64,000 nucleotides of DNA from Metallyticus violacea (GCA_030762175.1 CM060842.1:43339001-43403000), one strand, 5' to 3'. Counted from the first letter of the stretch, positions 36,424 through 48,520 are shown. The notes: generated by a model from the sequence alone, not told the origin. Numbers and translations are program-made.

Positions 36424-36732
36424 GTCGGTCCTGGTGGTGTTGTGGTAACCATACTTGCCTTCTAAACCCAAGATTGCGGGTTCGTTCCAGGCCAGGACCG
36501 ATGGATTTTTTTCGGGCGTAAAAATCCTAAGTATGGCTTCCTTCAGAAGGGAAGTAAAGCCGTGGGTCCCGCGTGGTACATTTACGGCACGAAAAAGAAA
36601 CTCAAGCCCGAAAAAAGAGGTATCTGAGCAAAATTTGTCGGCCGTTTCATGCCATGAGTTGAATGGGATGCTGATGATCTGAGATGTTAAAAAGCGTCCG
36701 TAAATAAAACAAATCAAAAATCAATAAACAAA
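36424..36732 (+). repeat. SINE-1 copy E, full length, head-to-head with copy D
   Basis: The head GTCCTGGTGGTGTTGTGGTAA, B box GGGTTCGTTCCAGGCCAGGAC, the full body, and the tail TAAATAAAACAAATC are present. The acceptor-stem-like pairing GTCCTGG with CCAGGAC is intact. With copy D it makes an imperfect inverted repeat of nearly 500 bp. Confidence 0.87.
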
Positions 36733-38935
36733 AAAGATATATTAAAGGAACTCTATATGACAAATTTTATAGGTACATATGCCAAAAAAGTAAATCTAAT
36801 TTCCGTGTTTGCATAATTCTTTATGAGCAAATTATCAGGAAATTAAATATTTAATGAAATCGGCAACTGCTGTGAGTTACTTTTTATAATTTATATTTCC
36901 CGTGGGAGTAATTTAGTTTGTTTAGCAAGTATTTTGTAAATAGCAAGAGATGTAAATTAATGAAATGGAAAGTACCACATCTGCTCATGCTTTAAAAGCA
37001 ATTATATCTACCAAAGAGACCGTACGACGTCGATTAAATGCTTCCATAGTGAACGAGGGCACTAAACGAACGGCCGTCGAATTAAAGGCATTTAGTTGGA
37101 GCCTCTGGAAATACGGGTACTGCCTGCCTTTCCTACTACATGATAAGCATCGCTGGCTGTTGGAGGCAGTATTCTGCAATTCCCAAGTTCCCCCTTCCTG
37201 GCGCCATAAAGTTTCCCTCTCTCCAAGTATGCTGATTATCGTCATCATCTTCTTCCTTACAAGCTGACTATATCTTGCTAACATACGAAATTAGGTACAT
37301 TGAGAGTTTTCGGGGCGCAGTATGGAGTACTTCATATAGGCCAGCTTCGTTTTGGCTTAAGTTTCCAGCTGCTGATGCAGAAACTGGATTTCAAACAAAT
37401 GGGAGGTTTAGCAAGAGCTGGGGTTGCAAGAAAGACTGTATGTGCACATGTTTTCTTAATTCACAGGAACGTTTTCGGGCTATGAAATAGTCACACAGCT
37501 CTCCTTGTAATTCTGCTGTTAAACTTTAATCTGAAAAAGAAAAAAAAAAAAATGATATCATGTTTCCGTTCAGTATGGTCGTAGCTGCCCTGCTTTCTAT
37601 AGCTTTCCTGCTATAATAGCAAATACTGCTCCTATTGATAAACATTATGAAAATGTGGCACTTGTAATGCTGAGATATTAACGGCATTATCAAATAGTGT
37701 AGGGGATTTAGCTATTCTTATATGTATTGCTTGAATATTAAATTTTGGTAGTTGAAATTATGTACAATATTTAAAGTGTATACATAATAGAAGTGAATTA
37801 GGGGTTGTTATGATTTTAATTGTTTTAGCAGGTATAACTAAAGAGCTCAAATTTCTTTTTCAGCCGACTACCTGTAGAAGGCACAAGTCCACCTGTGTTC
37901 AAGTGACCTTTGGCCTTGCTCTAACTACAATAGTTCATTAGTTCAGGAAAAACCAGAATAATTTTTACCCATTCAATACTCAAAAGATCTTTATTTGTCT
38001 TTTTTTTTACAAAACATTCTTGAATATATCGTTCAAGACTTTCAGAGCCTTAGTTAAAATTCCCAAAGGTAACTTATTTTACGTCCCATCTTGTAGCAAT
38101 TTTGGATAGTACAATAAATAAATGGGTATAGGTAAATTGGTGAAACTATTTTCTATCCATGAAAGGACAATATGACGTATGTGCTCTTGAGGCCTCTTGG
38201 ACTCGTTACTTACTTTCTGATTTTACTGGTTTAATTTATATTGTTTTAATTAAATGCACGTGTATAAAAGATGTAAAAGCAACATTTCTACCTCCATATT
38301 AAAATTATTTTTACTGTGTGATATCTGGTATATATTAGGTTCACGTCGATACTGATGAATTTATTTGGAAAAATTAGAAGTTAATGGTATTACCTATATG
38401 GAGGTATTGGTATTTACAGTTCCACTCATCAATATCACTAAAAGTTAACGTTTCTAAACAAAGATATAGTTTTATTTATTAAATATATAACTAACTAGAC
38501 GTAGAAAAAACGATGCATTCAACTTTAATATAATGGTTATTAGTTAATGGCTGGCCAAGGCTCGCCTCGTAACTTACTTTGTATCCGTGTTTTAGCTATC
38601 ATTATGTGATCACTATTTTCATTTGTTTATTGCCTTGTGAATAGATATGCTCATACAGTTAAATATGGCGTAAACGTGATTTATCAACCAATATTCTACG
38701 ATACCTTACATCAATTTTAAATTTTGCCGCATCTTCATTACACAGAAGTGGAAAGCTATTGAGGATTGACGTGTAAATTGTGGAATTAAACGGTTTTAAT
38801 AAATTCTGCGACAAATTTAGATGATAAAATGTAGAACGTAACAAAGCCAAGTGTGATTAATATCAACAACATTTAAATCAATTATTGACTAGTTTAAAGT
38901 TTCTCAGACACAAATGATATAATATTATTGATCTC
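36733..38935. other. No recognised gene
   Basis: Frames at 36965-37267 (plus), 36985-37284 (minus) and 37275-37490 (plus) lie in a moderately GC-richer patch but resemble nothing known. The rest is AT-rich. Confidence 0.35.
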
Positions 38936-38937
38936 CC

Positions 38938-39250
38938 TTTAATCTAATGGTTAGATTAAACCAAACCCAGGTTCGATTCTCGATTTTCGCTACCTGCTTA
39001 GGAATTTTCTAAGTTAGGAAGATCTAGAACGGGTCCACTCAGCCTTGTGAGATAGCTGAGAAGCTGCCTGATGGAGAAGTGGCGTTCTACGATCTACGGA
39101 GCAGCGTGATAAGCCAATAGGGTACCGCCATGCTGATCACACGCCGCCACCCTCTATGAAGTTGTAAGACCGAGTTAGAGGAAACAGAGGTCGCTGCGGC
39201 AGGCCAAGGCTCGTCTACGGGCTGTAGCGGCAATGAGAAGAACAACACTT
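38938..39250 (+). repeat. SINE-like element with tRNA-like head (family 5)
   Basis: AATCTAATGGTTAGATTAAAC followed by CCCAGGTTCGATTCTCG looks like a tRNA head with A-box-like and B-box (GGTTCGATTC) motifs. About 240 bp of GC-rich, ordered sequence follow (CAGCCTTGTGAGATAGCTGA, GATAAGCCAATAGGGTACCG, CTACGGGCTGTAGCGGCAAT) and end near GAGAAGAACAACAC. The abrupt change of composition at both ends supports an inserted unit. It is a single copy in this window. Confidence 0.5.
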
Positions 39251-39525
39251 ATATCTAGTCTCTGTAATGCTTAGCTACTTGTGCATTTTTCACCCTTTTC
39301 TTCAGATTTGAAGTTATGTTATAAATGCATAACTATAGCATGTAATTAATCACTTTTTGTTATTAACACATTAAGTGACGTTATATTTTAAAACCTTCCT
39401 CAGTGCTATTCAGTTAAGAAGTGACTTTTTATCATCACTAAGCATTCTAAAATAGCACTGCTTTACGTTATGAATAATATGATGCCCCATAATGATCCGG
39501 ATTCGAAAAAAGCGAACAAAATAAT

Positions 39526-39543
39526 TTTATTTTAAATTTTTAT
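39526..39543 (-). promoter_or_regulatory. Candidate polyadenylation signals (AATAAA, two)
   Basis: On the minus strand AATAAA occurs at 39526-39531 and again at 39538-39543, about 85-100 bp after the stop codon of the candidate terminal exon at 39626-39790. This is a usual distance, but such words are frequent in AT-rich DNA. Confidence 0.35.
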
Positions 39544-39625
39544 TTTTTTCATAGATAAGCTTATATTAACTGTTAATTTCAAGTTAATTTGTTGCTTAAA
39601 TTATAAAAGCAGTTAAATTAAATAT

Positions 39626-39790
39626 TTATTCATCTTCTGATTCGGATGCCTCACTTTCTTTCTCTTTCCATTCCTGCTCAATTTCGTCCTCGGATATAAA
39701 CAATAGCTTATACATTTCCTGGGAGAGCTGTCTTCTTTTCTTATCAGAAAGACTTGTGCTGGAAATTACCGGATCAGAGTTTAGAGTAGT
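39626..39790 (-). CDS. Candidate terminal exon with acidic C-terminus
   Basis: The minus strand has a good 3' splice site at 39791 (branch-like CTGAT, then TTTCATAG). It is followed by 54 codons without a stop. The product is hydrophilic: STSLSDKKRRQLSQEMYKLL, then ISEDEIEQEWKEKESEASES, ending in an acidic EDE before TAA. A stop (TAG) lies in frame exactly at the acceptor, so the exon cannot extend upstream unspliced. AATAAA signals lie downstream. The composition is unlike the surrounding AT-rich DNA. I do not recognise the protein; basic-then-acidic tails are common in nuclear proteins, but that is only a hint. It could also be a pseudogene. Confidence 0.42.
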   Translation of the reverse strand, partial: TTLNSDPVISSTSLSDKKRRQLSQEMYKLLFISEDEIEQEWKEKESEASESEDE

Positions 39791-40324
39791 CTATGAAATA
39801 TATCAGAATGATTCGAAAATCTTGAACCTATGTTGAGGAAGGGTATTGTTGGTGGGGAATGGATAGGAAGCAGTTGTTACTGGGAACTGAAGTAGATGCT
39901 GCTCACCACCAAATTACTCCTCGTATGGATCTCTAGGGCATGTCGCTGAATTTTGGGAACTGGTAGTTTGCCGGGTTGAGTGAGGGGAATTAAAGATGGT
40001 ATTTGCTGATGAAGAACGCCTCATTATCCGCCGGCTAACATTGTTTGTTAAATCACAAGTGAGTACATGACCCTTTCACATCGGGCCGCTGTGGAGCATA
40101 TGCGTGTATCTGTTATGATTGCCCAAAGGCAGCCCTAAGTATAGAAAATACTTGCGTAGTCAGATCGTAACGATGCACTATTAATAGCTCAAACTGCTCG
40201 ATTAGTGATTCAGGTTCGTGTCTTGGTGTTGAGGCCGCGGACGATGCATCAGCCGCAAGGGCTGGTGTACTGAGTCTCCTAAGATTGTGCTAGCAAATTG
40301 CCTGTTCGTGTGGGCGGCCGATCC
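39791..40324. other. Putative intron or intergenic sequence
   Basis: It lies between two candidate exons on the minus strand. The plus strand contains MVFADEERLIIRRL at about 39992-40033, a short open piece that stops soon and resembles the start of some Tc1-like proteins only vaguely. Raised GC near 40210-40320 is unexplained. Confidence 0.3.
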
Positions 40325-40673
40325 TTAAATACTCAATATGAACCCATGCGACCACGTGAAAAGGGACGCTATTTCTGGCGCAGTGTTTATGCTTCTGTAC
40401 CATTTGCTAGACAATTCTTCTGAAAGTATCAGCTTCGCGATTCGTTTTCCGTTCGTTTTTGAGCAACTATCGTCCGTTACAGGGCGATGACCTTTAACGG
40501 TGCCACAGCTATCATCAGCCCCGTCACCAGGTAGCTTGACCGTCTGAGGTGTGACAGGTTCTGTCCAAAGAACGGATTTACTCTCATTGTCTGCCAAATT
40601 GTCTTCCTTCCGTCCGAAAGAAAATTCAGGCTTTCCTGACATTTCTACTCACTAACCTTTTACTTATATTTAG
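40325..40673 (-). CDS. Candidate host exon with start codon, 105-codon open frame
   Basis: The minus-strand ATG at 40640-40642 is preceded in frame by TGA nine bases upstream. A good 3' splice site (ATTTTCTTTCAG) lies at 40674, so the exon may start at 40673 with a short 5' leader. The frame runs 105 codons to 40325. It gives a hydrophilic product starting MSGKPEFSFGRKEDNLADNE, with LPGDGADDSCGTVKGH and a basic KTNGKRIAKLILSEEL. I recognise no domain. The end of the frame is probably past a donor site, with weak candidates GTACAG and GTGGTC near 40375-40400, neither matching the phase of the exon at 39790. One or more exons may lie between. It may be the same gene as the 39.6-kb exon, but that is unproven. 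Confidence 0.4.
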
Positions 40674-40872
40674 CTGAAAGAAAATATTACGTATATTCTA
40701 ATCAATATTCAATAATTTATAGGGTACCAAGGAAGCATCCGGTGTTCCCTGTATTTCCTTATATCTTTTTTAATTCTAAGACTTCTTCTGAACGTTCTCC
40801 AATAGGAAAAACAGCTGATTCTTTAATGGATGATCTATGGGTTAAGTATTTAATGGAGAGTTAGTGTCATGT

Positions 40873-40876
<4 letters not shown>

Positions 40877-40925
<49 letters not shown>
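40877..40925. repeat. (AC)n microsatellite
   Basis: About 24 uninterrupted AC units. An open minus-strand frame through it gives only an alternating Val-Cys string. Confidence 0.95.
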
Positions 40926-40930
<5 letters not shown>

Positions 40931-43510
40931 CTCTTAACACCTCGAAATGGTTGGTTTGTTCAGTAGTCCAGCGAGGGTAAGTCTTATTCTCAATGTGGTG
41001 TCTCCTGTTTTTAAAAGTGAGTACTTTTTGGAAATTTGTGGTCACAAATTCATCATGTCCATTGAACAAATACAGAGCACCAAGACTGTTTGCAAACGAC
41101 TTGTGACCATCTCTATGTTGCCAGACATTCCAGTAACGTTACATAGTGATGTTTAAAGAGAAGGGAGAGCTTTTCTAAAGAGAGCGAGGAAAATATTAAC
41201 TGTCTTTTTTATTTGGAATGACCATGTGACCTTAAGGTATATCAATCTCTTTACTTAAAAAGCCTAACAACCAAATAGCTGATGCTTCCTTACATTGGAA
41301 AATAACATATTAAAATGTATCATATATTAAAAAGATTAACATATACACACAGTATTGTTATATGAACTTTTAAAAAGTCTCATAAACAGAGATAAATAAA
41401 TTAAATAAAGTATATTTTCAAGTTTTATCAAAAAATAAAAATCATTAATAAGTTAACAGCCTGCAGAAATAACTTTATATAAAATTGAAAATATGGAAAA
41501 AGTTCCAAAAATATGGATTATCAGCTTTTTAAAATCAAATTTCTCTAATCTTAAATATTTTGTTTGGTTTTGTTCCATATTCATAGTTTTATATGCTACT
41601 TTGAAAGATTTTACAATGTTTCTGCTTACTGAATTAATTTTGGTTAGTTGTAGTAAATAATTTTGGTATGCAGTTTAAACTGAATAAGTTAAAACTTGTA
41701 ATCTTAATCTGACTTTGCCCAAAATGGTTTGTACAAATTGGATAATTTATAAACATTCAACATTTTCTATGAAAAATAATGAAAATATAACCCAGATTAT
41801 CTCTGCCCTTTTAAAACTGCCACTCATATAATTTCAGTTACGTAACATATCTTTGTCTATACCAGAAAATGTGCACGCATACGGAATTGAAAGAAAAAGG
41901 AAGTGAGAACATAAGCTGTGGTATTTTATTTTTCATTAGGTTCTTGCATTAAATTGGTCTTCCATTAACAGCCATATGACTCAATATCACAGCTTGAAAT
42001 ATCCTTCATATGAATATTCAAATACCCGATAATATTTTGGGGTATTTCCGTACTTGCCCTACAGATCACATTTTCTAATTTCTTCAAGTTGAAGTGAAGT
42101 ACTTTTTCAAATAATCCCAAAAGTCCTATAAATGGGATTTAACCGAGGAAATGGACGAGCAAAGCAAGACAATGAAAGTCATAAGCCTCAAACCCAGTAG
42201 GACTTCCGAAACGATGCTTTATTCGACCTGCAATGAAACTTGCTTGAGTTATCTTGGTACGCTAGCAACATGTACTTGCTCGTGTACAATAGATAGGTAG
42301 GGGCTTGTATTCAGGCACTGATTATTACCGCACACAATAGGACGTGGTTGATATAACGAAAAGGCAACACATGACACCTCCTACAGCCCTCTGAACTCCA
42401 CTCTACTACAGTCTCGCGCTGTTCATCAATACGGTTAACTGGAACGTGTCTGCCAAAGCGACCGATTTTCACAGTTCTGAGTTCTCAAGCTGTTGGCAAA
42501 AGGTCTTCAATTTGCTTAACGAAAGTAACTAGTGCTAATCTAAAGTCGGGTGCATTAATGGGATGAGGTATTTGGTCATCACAGGCACCTACTGTAGGGC
42601 CTAGCTGAAATGAAATTGTACGTTGACTGGATGTTAGACAAGTTTTGACACGTCATGGCAGATTCTTAGGCCTAGAGCTGTTCGTGAAATATACGATGAC
42701 GCAAAATGCGTAGTACAAAAAGAATAATTAATTATGCAAAATTCCTAGATTTTAATACTTTTACAAACAATGTGTACAATGTACACTTTTTGTTAATGCT
42801 AAAGAAGTAAAGATAAATGCCTTTTTCATTTCCCAGCTCTTTAAAAGTTATCCAACATGCATTCCATCATGTCTGCCCAAAAACCATTCACATTTTCAGT
42901 TCTTGATCTACCTGACACAGTTTCATGTCCTCTCCAACAATGAAACCATCGTATAATTGTCCTTCTGTCAGGAATACAAACATTGAATGACAAAAAAAAT
43001 TTAAAATAATTAAGGCCTATAAGACCTGAACTCTGTTAGAATGGTCTATGATTGATAACACAGAAGCAATTTCATCATCAACATTGTTGCTATGCTGTGT
43101 TACCACATTTAAATGTGATATACATTTTATTCGTTCCTGTAAAACAAATGCCTTGCTTTAACAATCATACCTCGTTCGAAGAGGGTCATTTCTTGTCTTG
43201 GATCTGTTTATTGTTTACAGAATATACAGTTATGGAATATATGAAATATCAAATATTTGTGTGCCAGATTTCTATTACTTTACTCAACATTTGTTCCTAT
43301 TTACTAGTTGTGTATAGTATATATATTTTTATTGAACATATAATGATATAAAATCCTGATTTTAGAACTCTTGAAACAATGAACGTTAGAAAAGTTATTA
43401 TTCTACAATATATAAACTGATGTTTATATTTGGTATCTTAATTGGAGGGTTTTTCATACAATAGAATATTGTTTATGTTATTTCAGCATGAATTTTCATT
43501 TTTATAGTTA
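40926..43510. other. AT-rich stretch, no recognised gene
   Basis: Frames at 40947-41156 and 43052-43351 show no motif. A less AT-rich patch at 42140-42480 carries no frame or repeat that I can name. Confidence 0.4.
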
Positions 43511-43512
43511 AA

Positions 43513-43665
43513 TTTTAAAATACTTCTGTACAACACCAGTAAACAGCAGCTTGAAGATCTGGGCAAGCGGGTGAACGAATTGAACATGTGTGGTCTCTGG
43601 TTCTCAAGACAGAATCAAATACTGCATAGACAGCAGAAGGAATATCCTTACTGTTGTTTAAGGAG
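43513..43665 (-). other. Short coding-looking segment after a possible acceptor site
   Basis: The minus strand reads IFSLNNSKDIPSAVYAVFDS and then LRTRDHTCSIRSPACPDLQA to a stop at about 43515. CGGTGATATCAAG upstream is a weak acceptor. GC content is higher than in the flanks. No domain is recognised and there is no second exon, so I would not annotate it as a gene on this evidence. Confidence 0.2.
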
Positions 43666-44315
43666 AAGATCTTGATATCACCGAAAGTAAGTAATACTGT
43701 TGTCATTAATAAATAATAGAAACTTTAATTGCTATACACAGTTAACAAGTGTAGAATATTGATGGTTTTAGATTAGTTACTCATCCAGCTATATTGCCTC
43801 GTATCTCATGAAGATCAATACATGTTATTGTTAACTACTTAGTTCGGCGCCATTTGTTAATGATTATATATATTAGTTCAGAGAACTCTGCAGGAAAAAG
43901 GCACTGTAATTTCACTGGCTCCCTTATTTCGACTCGCCATTCTAACAGCCACTATAATATTACTTCTAGTGTGGTGGTGACCCATCATGCTTGAACCACA
44001 TCCGTTGTTCAAAATTTGTAGCACTGAAAATAGATATGAATACTAAATATTTAATCAATTTAATGTAAAATTGTTAATGGAGGAGGGGTTAAATCATGAA
44101 AATAAATTAGTTATTATTTGTTATTAAAGTGTGGAATGATGAATTGACGACACAATTCATTCATTTAATCATCAATTCACGAGGTAAAAGTTCTGTTTGA
44201 TGCTGAGTCGCACACACTCCTTGTTATGTGGATAATTCTCAATGTTGACACGAAAGAAGTAATTAATTTTCATGTTGCTAGGATTATGAAATAGTGCCGC
44301 ACCAATTAAGAATAT

Positions 44316-44383
44316 ACCGCCTGTGGTGCCTCAGTAGTAAAAACGGGCGTTAAACACTACTCAAAAAAAAAAAAAAAAAAAAA
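44316..44383 (+). repeat. SINE-2 copy e, 3' end only, with perfect target duplication
   Basis: Only the last 47 bases of SINE-2 (from ACCGCCTGTGGTGCCTCAG to GCGTTAAACACTACTC) plus an A-run of about 20. It is bounded by a perfect 12-bp duplication, AATTAAGAATAT, at 44304-44315 and 44384-44395. This proves that it inserted as a short, 5'-truncated piece. Confidence 0.9.
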
Positions 44384-44395
44384 AATTAAGAATAT

Positions 44396-45238
44396 CGTTT
44401 CTGTTTGGCGTTCAGAACTATTAATAAACTGTATTTATGGACACATCATGATGTAATCGGAGATGGAATGCGTCATGGGAAATTTTTCTCAATCCAGTGT
44501 CTTTCAAGAGCGCTATGGCAGGAGAGATACCACCAGAAAATGTTCCAGGTTGGCCTTAACAGAATCGATTGTGGTGTTGAAGGATAATCTCTCTTTGGAG
44601 GAGGTTTCTGAATGAAGTGTAATATCGGTCACCATCCAGCGACTCATGTAAAGATAAAAATCTTTAGTTCACAAAGGTGAAGACCTTCTCTGCATACCAC
44701 CCTATGCTTCATCTATTCATCGCATCCATATATTTTACTCGCTGCTGGGCCATTTTTGTTAGTCTCTCGCCTCGGATATTTTTGGAGTAGAGAAGGTAAA
44801 ATAATTAATGATACAATTACGGATACTTATGTGCGTATTATAGACACAACGGAGAAGCATGAACGTCACCATTTTCACCCTTTACTTTTTATTTACAAGC
44901 TACCACATGATTTCCATATTTGTAGCAGGTGTGTCTGAGAATTTTATAAAAAAAATCTCCTTGTGATTTCCCTGAAAGAAAAAAAAAATTCTAATGTGCG
45001 CATATTTCGAAGCACAAAGCAAAAGCAAAGGACTAATTAACATACGTAATATATAAAAATTGCAGCCCTGTTGAATACGCAGATACAATAAAAATAAAGC
45101 CAAGGTCAAAACAGCCCTCAGGATTGACCAAGCCAGATGTAGAAAGCTCTGTATTAGATAGATGAACCTCAGGAAAAGGTTCCTAACAGACTTAGATAGT
45201 GATTTTTTGTAATGTTCCAACAAATGAAACTCTCAGCG
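44396..45238. other. Nothing recognised
   Basis: Short frames (44405-44587, 44756-44938, 44900-45223) have no motif. No repeat is shared. Confidence 0.4.
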
Positions 45239-45239
45239 A

Positions 45240-45533
45240 GTCGTTCTGGTGGTGTAGTGGTAACCATACGTGCCTCCTAAACCAAGATTGCGGGTTCGAT
45301 CCCGGCAGGACAGATGAATTTTTCGGGCGGAAAATTCGTAAGTATGGCTTCCTTCGGAAGGGAAGTAAAGCCATGGGTCCCCGTGTCGTACATTTACGGC
45401 ACATTAAGAACTCACGCCTGAAAGAAGAGGCCTCTGAGCAAAATGTATCGGCCGTTTCACGCCCTCAATTGAATGGGACACTGGTGACCTGAGATGTTAA
45501 AGAGCGTTCGTAAATAAACAAACAAAAAAAAAA
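45240..45533 (+). repeat. SINE-1 copy F, full length
   Basis: The head TCTGGTGGTGTAGTGGTAACC has an exact A box. The B box GGGTTCGATCCCGGCAGGAC carries a small deletion. The body and the tail TAAATAAACAAACAAA are present. It is less than 5 percent different from copy E by eye in the 3' part. Confidence 0.87.
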
Positions 45534-45937
45534 CTTTAAGCGATCCGCAAAGTGATAGCATCGCCGTGTAGTTTTCTGTACTCATTGCCAGCCAGAGTGG
45601 GTCATGTAGACGAGTAAATAGAACGCACTGCTATATTAACGGCAGGTACCTTGTTTGTTGCAAGATGAACATTCAAATACGAATACGCAACGCATGGATA
45701 AAGTAGTTACCCTACATTTTCACAACCATTGCATATTTTTACGAATGGGTTGAGGCAAATGCTGCACTCTCGCAATAAAAGGCCCCCTACGTCCGAATAT
45801 ACCTGGCTTCCTGCGGAAAACAATCAGATCTTTTCCTACAAATTGTCAAGTTTGGAAAGTTAGCTTGCCATCCACGTCGATCGGGGGGCCGCCTTGGGCG
45901 ATATTATCAAATATTTGAACTTTGCTATAACCGGACT

Positions 45938-46177
45938 ATGCGGCAAGAGTACAAGGGTTACTTGGAGATCGAATCGATTATTCCGATCAGCGAGAGACAT
46001 CAGATTCGAGACTTTTGCGGAAGATACGTCACGAATAATAATGAAATGAGACCGGTGGTAAAGCGATTTGGGAACGCGCAGAGTTATGATCCGAACACGT
46101 ATATCGACTTGGGAGAAGACAACTGTAGTCGATATATTCCTGCAGGACCGAATTCTTTGAAAGAAGAAGGGAAATGA
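45938..46177 (+). other. Unassigned 79-codon open frame with coding-like composition
   Basis: The frame starts MRQEYKGYLEIESIIPISER and includes RDFCGRYVTNNNEMRPVVKR and SYDPNTYIDLGEDNCSRY before a stop at 46177. It can be extended upstream to about 45895. The amino-acid composition is protein-like (D, E, R, Y, P, G all present) and the GC content is well above the flanks. I do not recognise it. It may be an exon, a captured or decayed gene, or part of a large mobile element. Confidence 0.3.
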
Positions 46178-48370
46178 GATACGGAAATTTCAGAAAACCT
46201 CAGTGGTAGCCCTTTAATGTAGTAGAGGTAAATTGTATTACCTTTCAACTAGGCGGAAGAGTTAAGCGATTCCGTATCTTTTATTATTTTTTCAGCTATT
46301 TAAACGAAATAATCTTTCATTACTCATCTCTGAAGCTACGGAAACAGAACAATTTCCGTTAATGTTTTCAAATTCTGTACGCATTTATCATTTAACCTAA
46401 AAAAACGTTTGCTTTTATTATCTGAGGAAGCGGTTTATTTATGTATTCATTTAACAATGGTGTGCTGTACTATTCAGAGAAGGATTGAAGAATATGAATT
46501 GCTACCTTTGCACTTTCGTGAACCCAGACATCATAAATTGCTAAAACTACGAAATATTTTTCCCTTTGGGTTAAAGATAAAACCCAAACCACACAGCATG
46601 ACCCCAGCAGCTTACGTAACAAGTTAGTTAAATTAAATATGTATATTTAAAAAAGTAGAGTCTCGGGACGAACAAAAGCAACTTTTATGAACTATGAAGA
46701 ACCGAGAGGGAGTAATATATCATGTTAAACAGGGAACTAACAGTCGGGGCTATTTCTACGCCGAACTCTGTCTTAATATATGCTCTGCTTAAAACCTGGA
46801 CCAACGAGGTTTATGCCATCATCGTTCTTAAACCACTACAGAATATATTATTGCTAAAAATAGAACTCGTATTTCCAAACGATCTCCCATTCAGTTCATT
46901 CATTTTTCACCAAGCAGAAGAGCAGAATTGCTCAAAGGACTACATTGTTTGTCCTTGCCATGGGAGCATTTTCACCATTCGGACCCACTGAGATTGCAAA
47001 ACGGAATTTAATATTCTTCGTGCTGCAACACGGTTTTAACGTGGGCATTTCAATAGTGTGCAAAATGTAAGTTAGCGTCCTAGAACAGTTTGCAGTAAAG
47101 AAATTGACCAGACAGTGAGGGACTTTGCAGAACGATTCATAAAAAGTAACTCCTTTTTAAAATAACACACTTTGTGTATATTAAACCATTATAGACGGAA
47201 ATCTGTTTCAATGACGCGGTAAGTATTCTAAGATACTCCATTGATTGATGTCCATTTTCCTTCCCTTTCCCTTATCGTTGTCTATAGTAAAGCTGCGGCA
47301 CGCATCTACAGGGAAGCTTGTAAATTACAATGAACTCTGCGGCATCACAAGCCCCATCCGCCAGTTCTCAGATTTTGTCACGTTAATTATCCACCCATTC
47401 CCTAAAACAAACACTTTAAATTGAAGGAACACTCGGGTATTATCTAAACTCCTTAGTAGCAGTGGCATTATGGAATGGAGTCAAGGTTTAATTACATCAT
47501 TGTTCTAAATAATTAAGTAATTGGAAATTAAGGAAGTAGTTTAAACTAAATATTGTTATAAACACGTTATACTGTTAACTTTATGTTTAAAGTACTTTAT
47601 TAATACCTGAATCACAATTTTTGACTACAATAATTATAGATGATCATGAGGAGAATCTGACTCAAACCGTTTGGAAGAGCGAGGAGAAGGGAAATGCTTC
47701 GCTTTTAACACACCTAATGCGTCATCTTTTCACGCAAGAGCGTAGCGTCACTTTTCAATTATAAAGACTCCTTCCGGGTATATTGCTATGCCTACAATGT
47801 TAACACTATATTATAATTTCAAAAGATATAATTTCAAGGTTCCCATGGCAACAAATATCTCTATAGTAGGCACTAAGATTAAGTAATATAAAAATCCAAA
47901 GTCATTGTAGAAATTACTGACTTGAAGCGTTAGCCAATCGAGTTCCTACAGTGTTGCCTAGTTCACTGTCTCGCTACGGACTCATCTAATGTATCACTTG
48001 CGTGCGCGCCAAAACAAACAAATTTATACATATTATTACTGTTAATTTGTTACATTGTTAATAGTGCTACTTTATTTTTCTTTTTATTTTATATTATATA
48101 TATAAAGCATCTTTGTTTTTCTGTTACCTCAGTAAAATCCCATATTTTATTCCTAATTGTGTATATTGCGGCACACATTGCTTAAGGGGAATGTTGACAG
48201 TTCAAACTCGAGATGCACGGTACGCACAAACAATAAGCTCAGACTCCTGCAGAAAGTTAAGTTGTTAAAACACAGTGATTGTGCTTATTGCCAGTGGCTA
48301 TAAGCGGCGAAAATACTGCAGTTGGAAAGAAAGTAATGATCACAAATTCATAAGAAGTAAACCATTTATT
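46178..48370. other. No recognised gene
   Basis: Frames at 46409-46627 and 46722-46991 carry no motif. The remainder is AT-rich and without shared repeats. Confidence 0.4.
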
Positions 48371-48377
48371 TTTGAAC

Positions 48378-48520
48378 CTGGAAACTTTTACATTCCTTTA
48401 ATGTAATCCCCTGTCGCATTTATCACCAGCTGTCACACTTCTGGAAGACACTGAACATCCGCAGCTAAGCCGTTTTTGTTTATGTTTGAGAAGGAGCGCC
48501 CTACTTCAATAATGTAGAGT
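48378..48520 (-). pseudogene. Mariner-type transposase C-terminal fragment
   Basis: The minus strand reads YIIEVGRSFSNINKNGLAAD, then VQCLPEV-stop-QLVINATGDYIKGM. The closing pattern WQxxINxxGDYIEG is the usual end of mariner-type transposases, and EVGRSF fits the region just before it. Only about 45 codons are recognisable. The upstream side (48520-48820) holds a 99-codon plus-strand frame with no match. Confidence 0.4.

Noticed and set aside
36343..36717. 124-codon minus-strand frame
   Set aside because: It runs through SINE-1 copy E. Similar frames appear in copies A, C, F, H, I and J, so it is a shadow of the SINE.
40842..41069. 75-codon frame with a Val-Cys repeat
   Set aside because: It is a translation of the (AC)n microsatellite.
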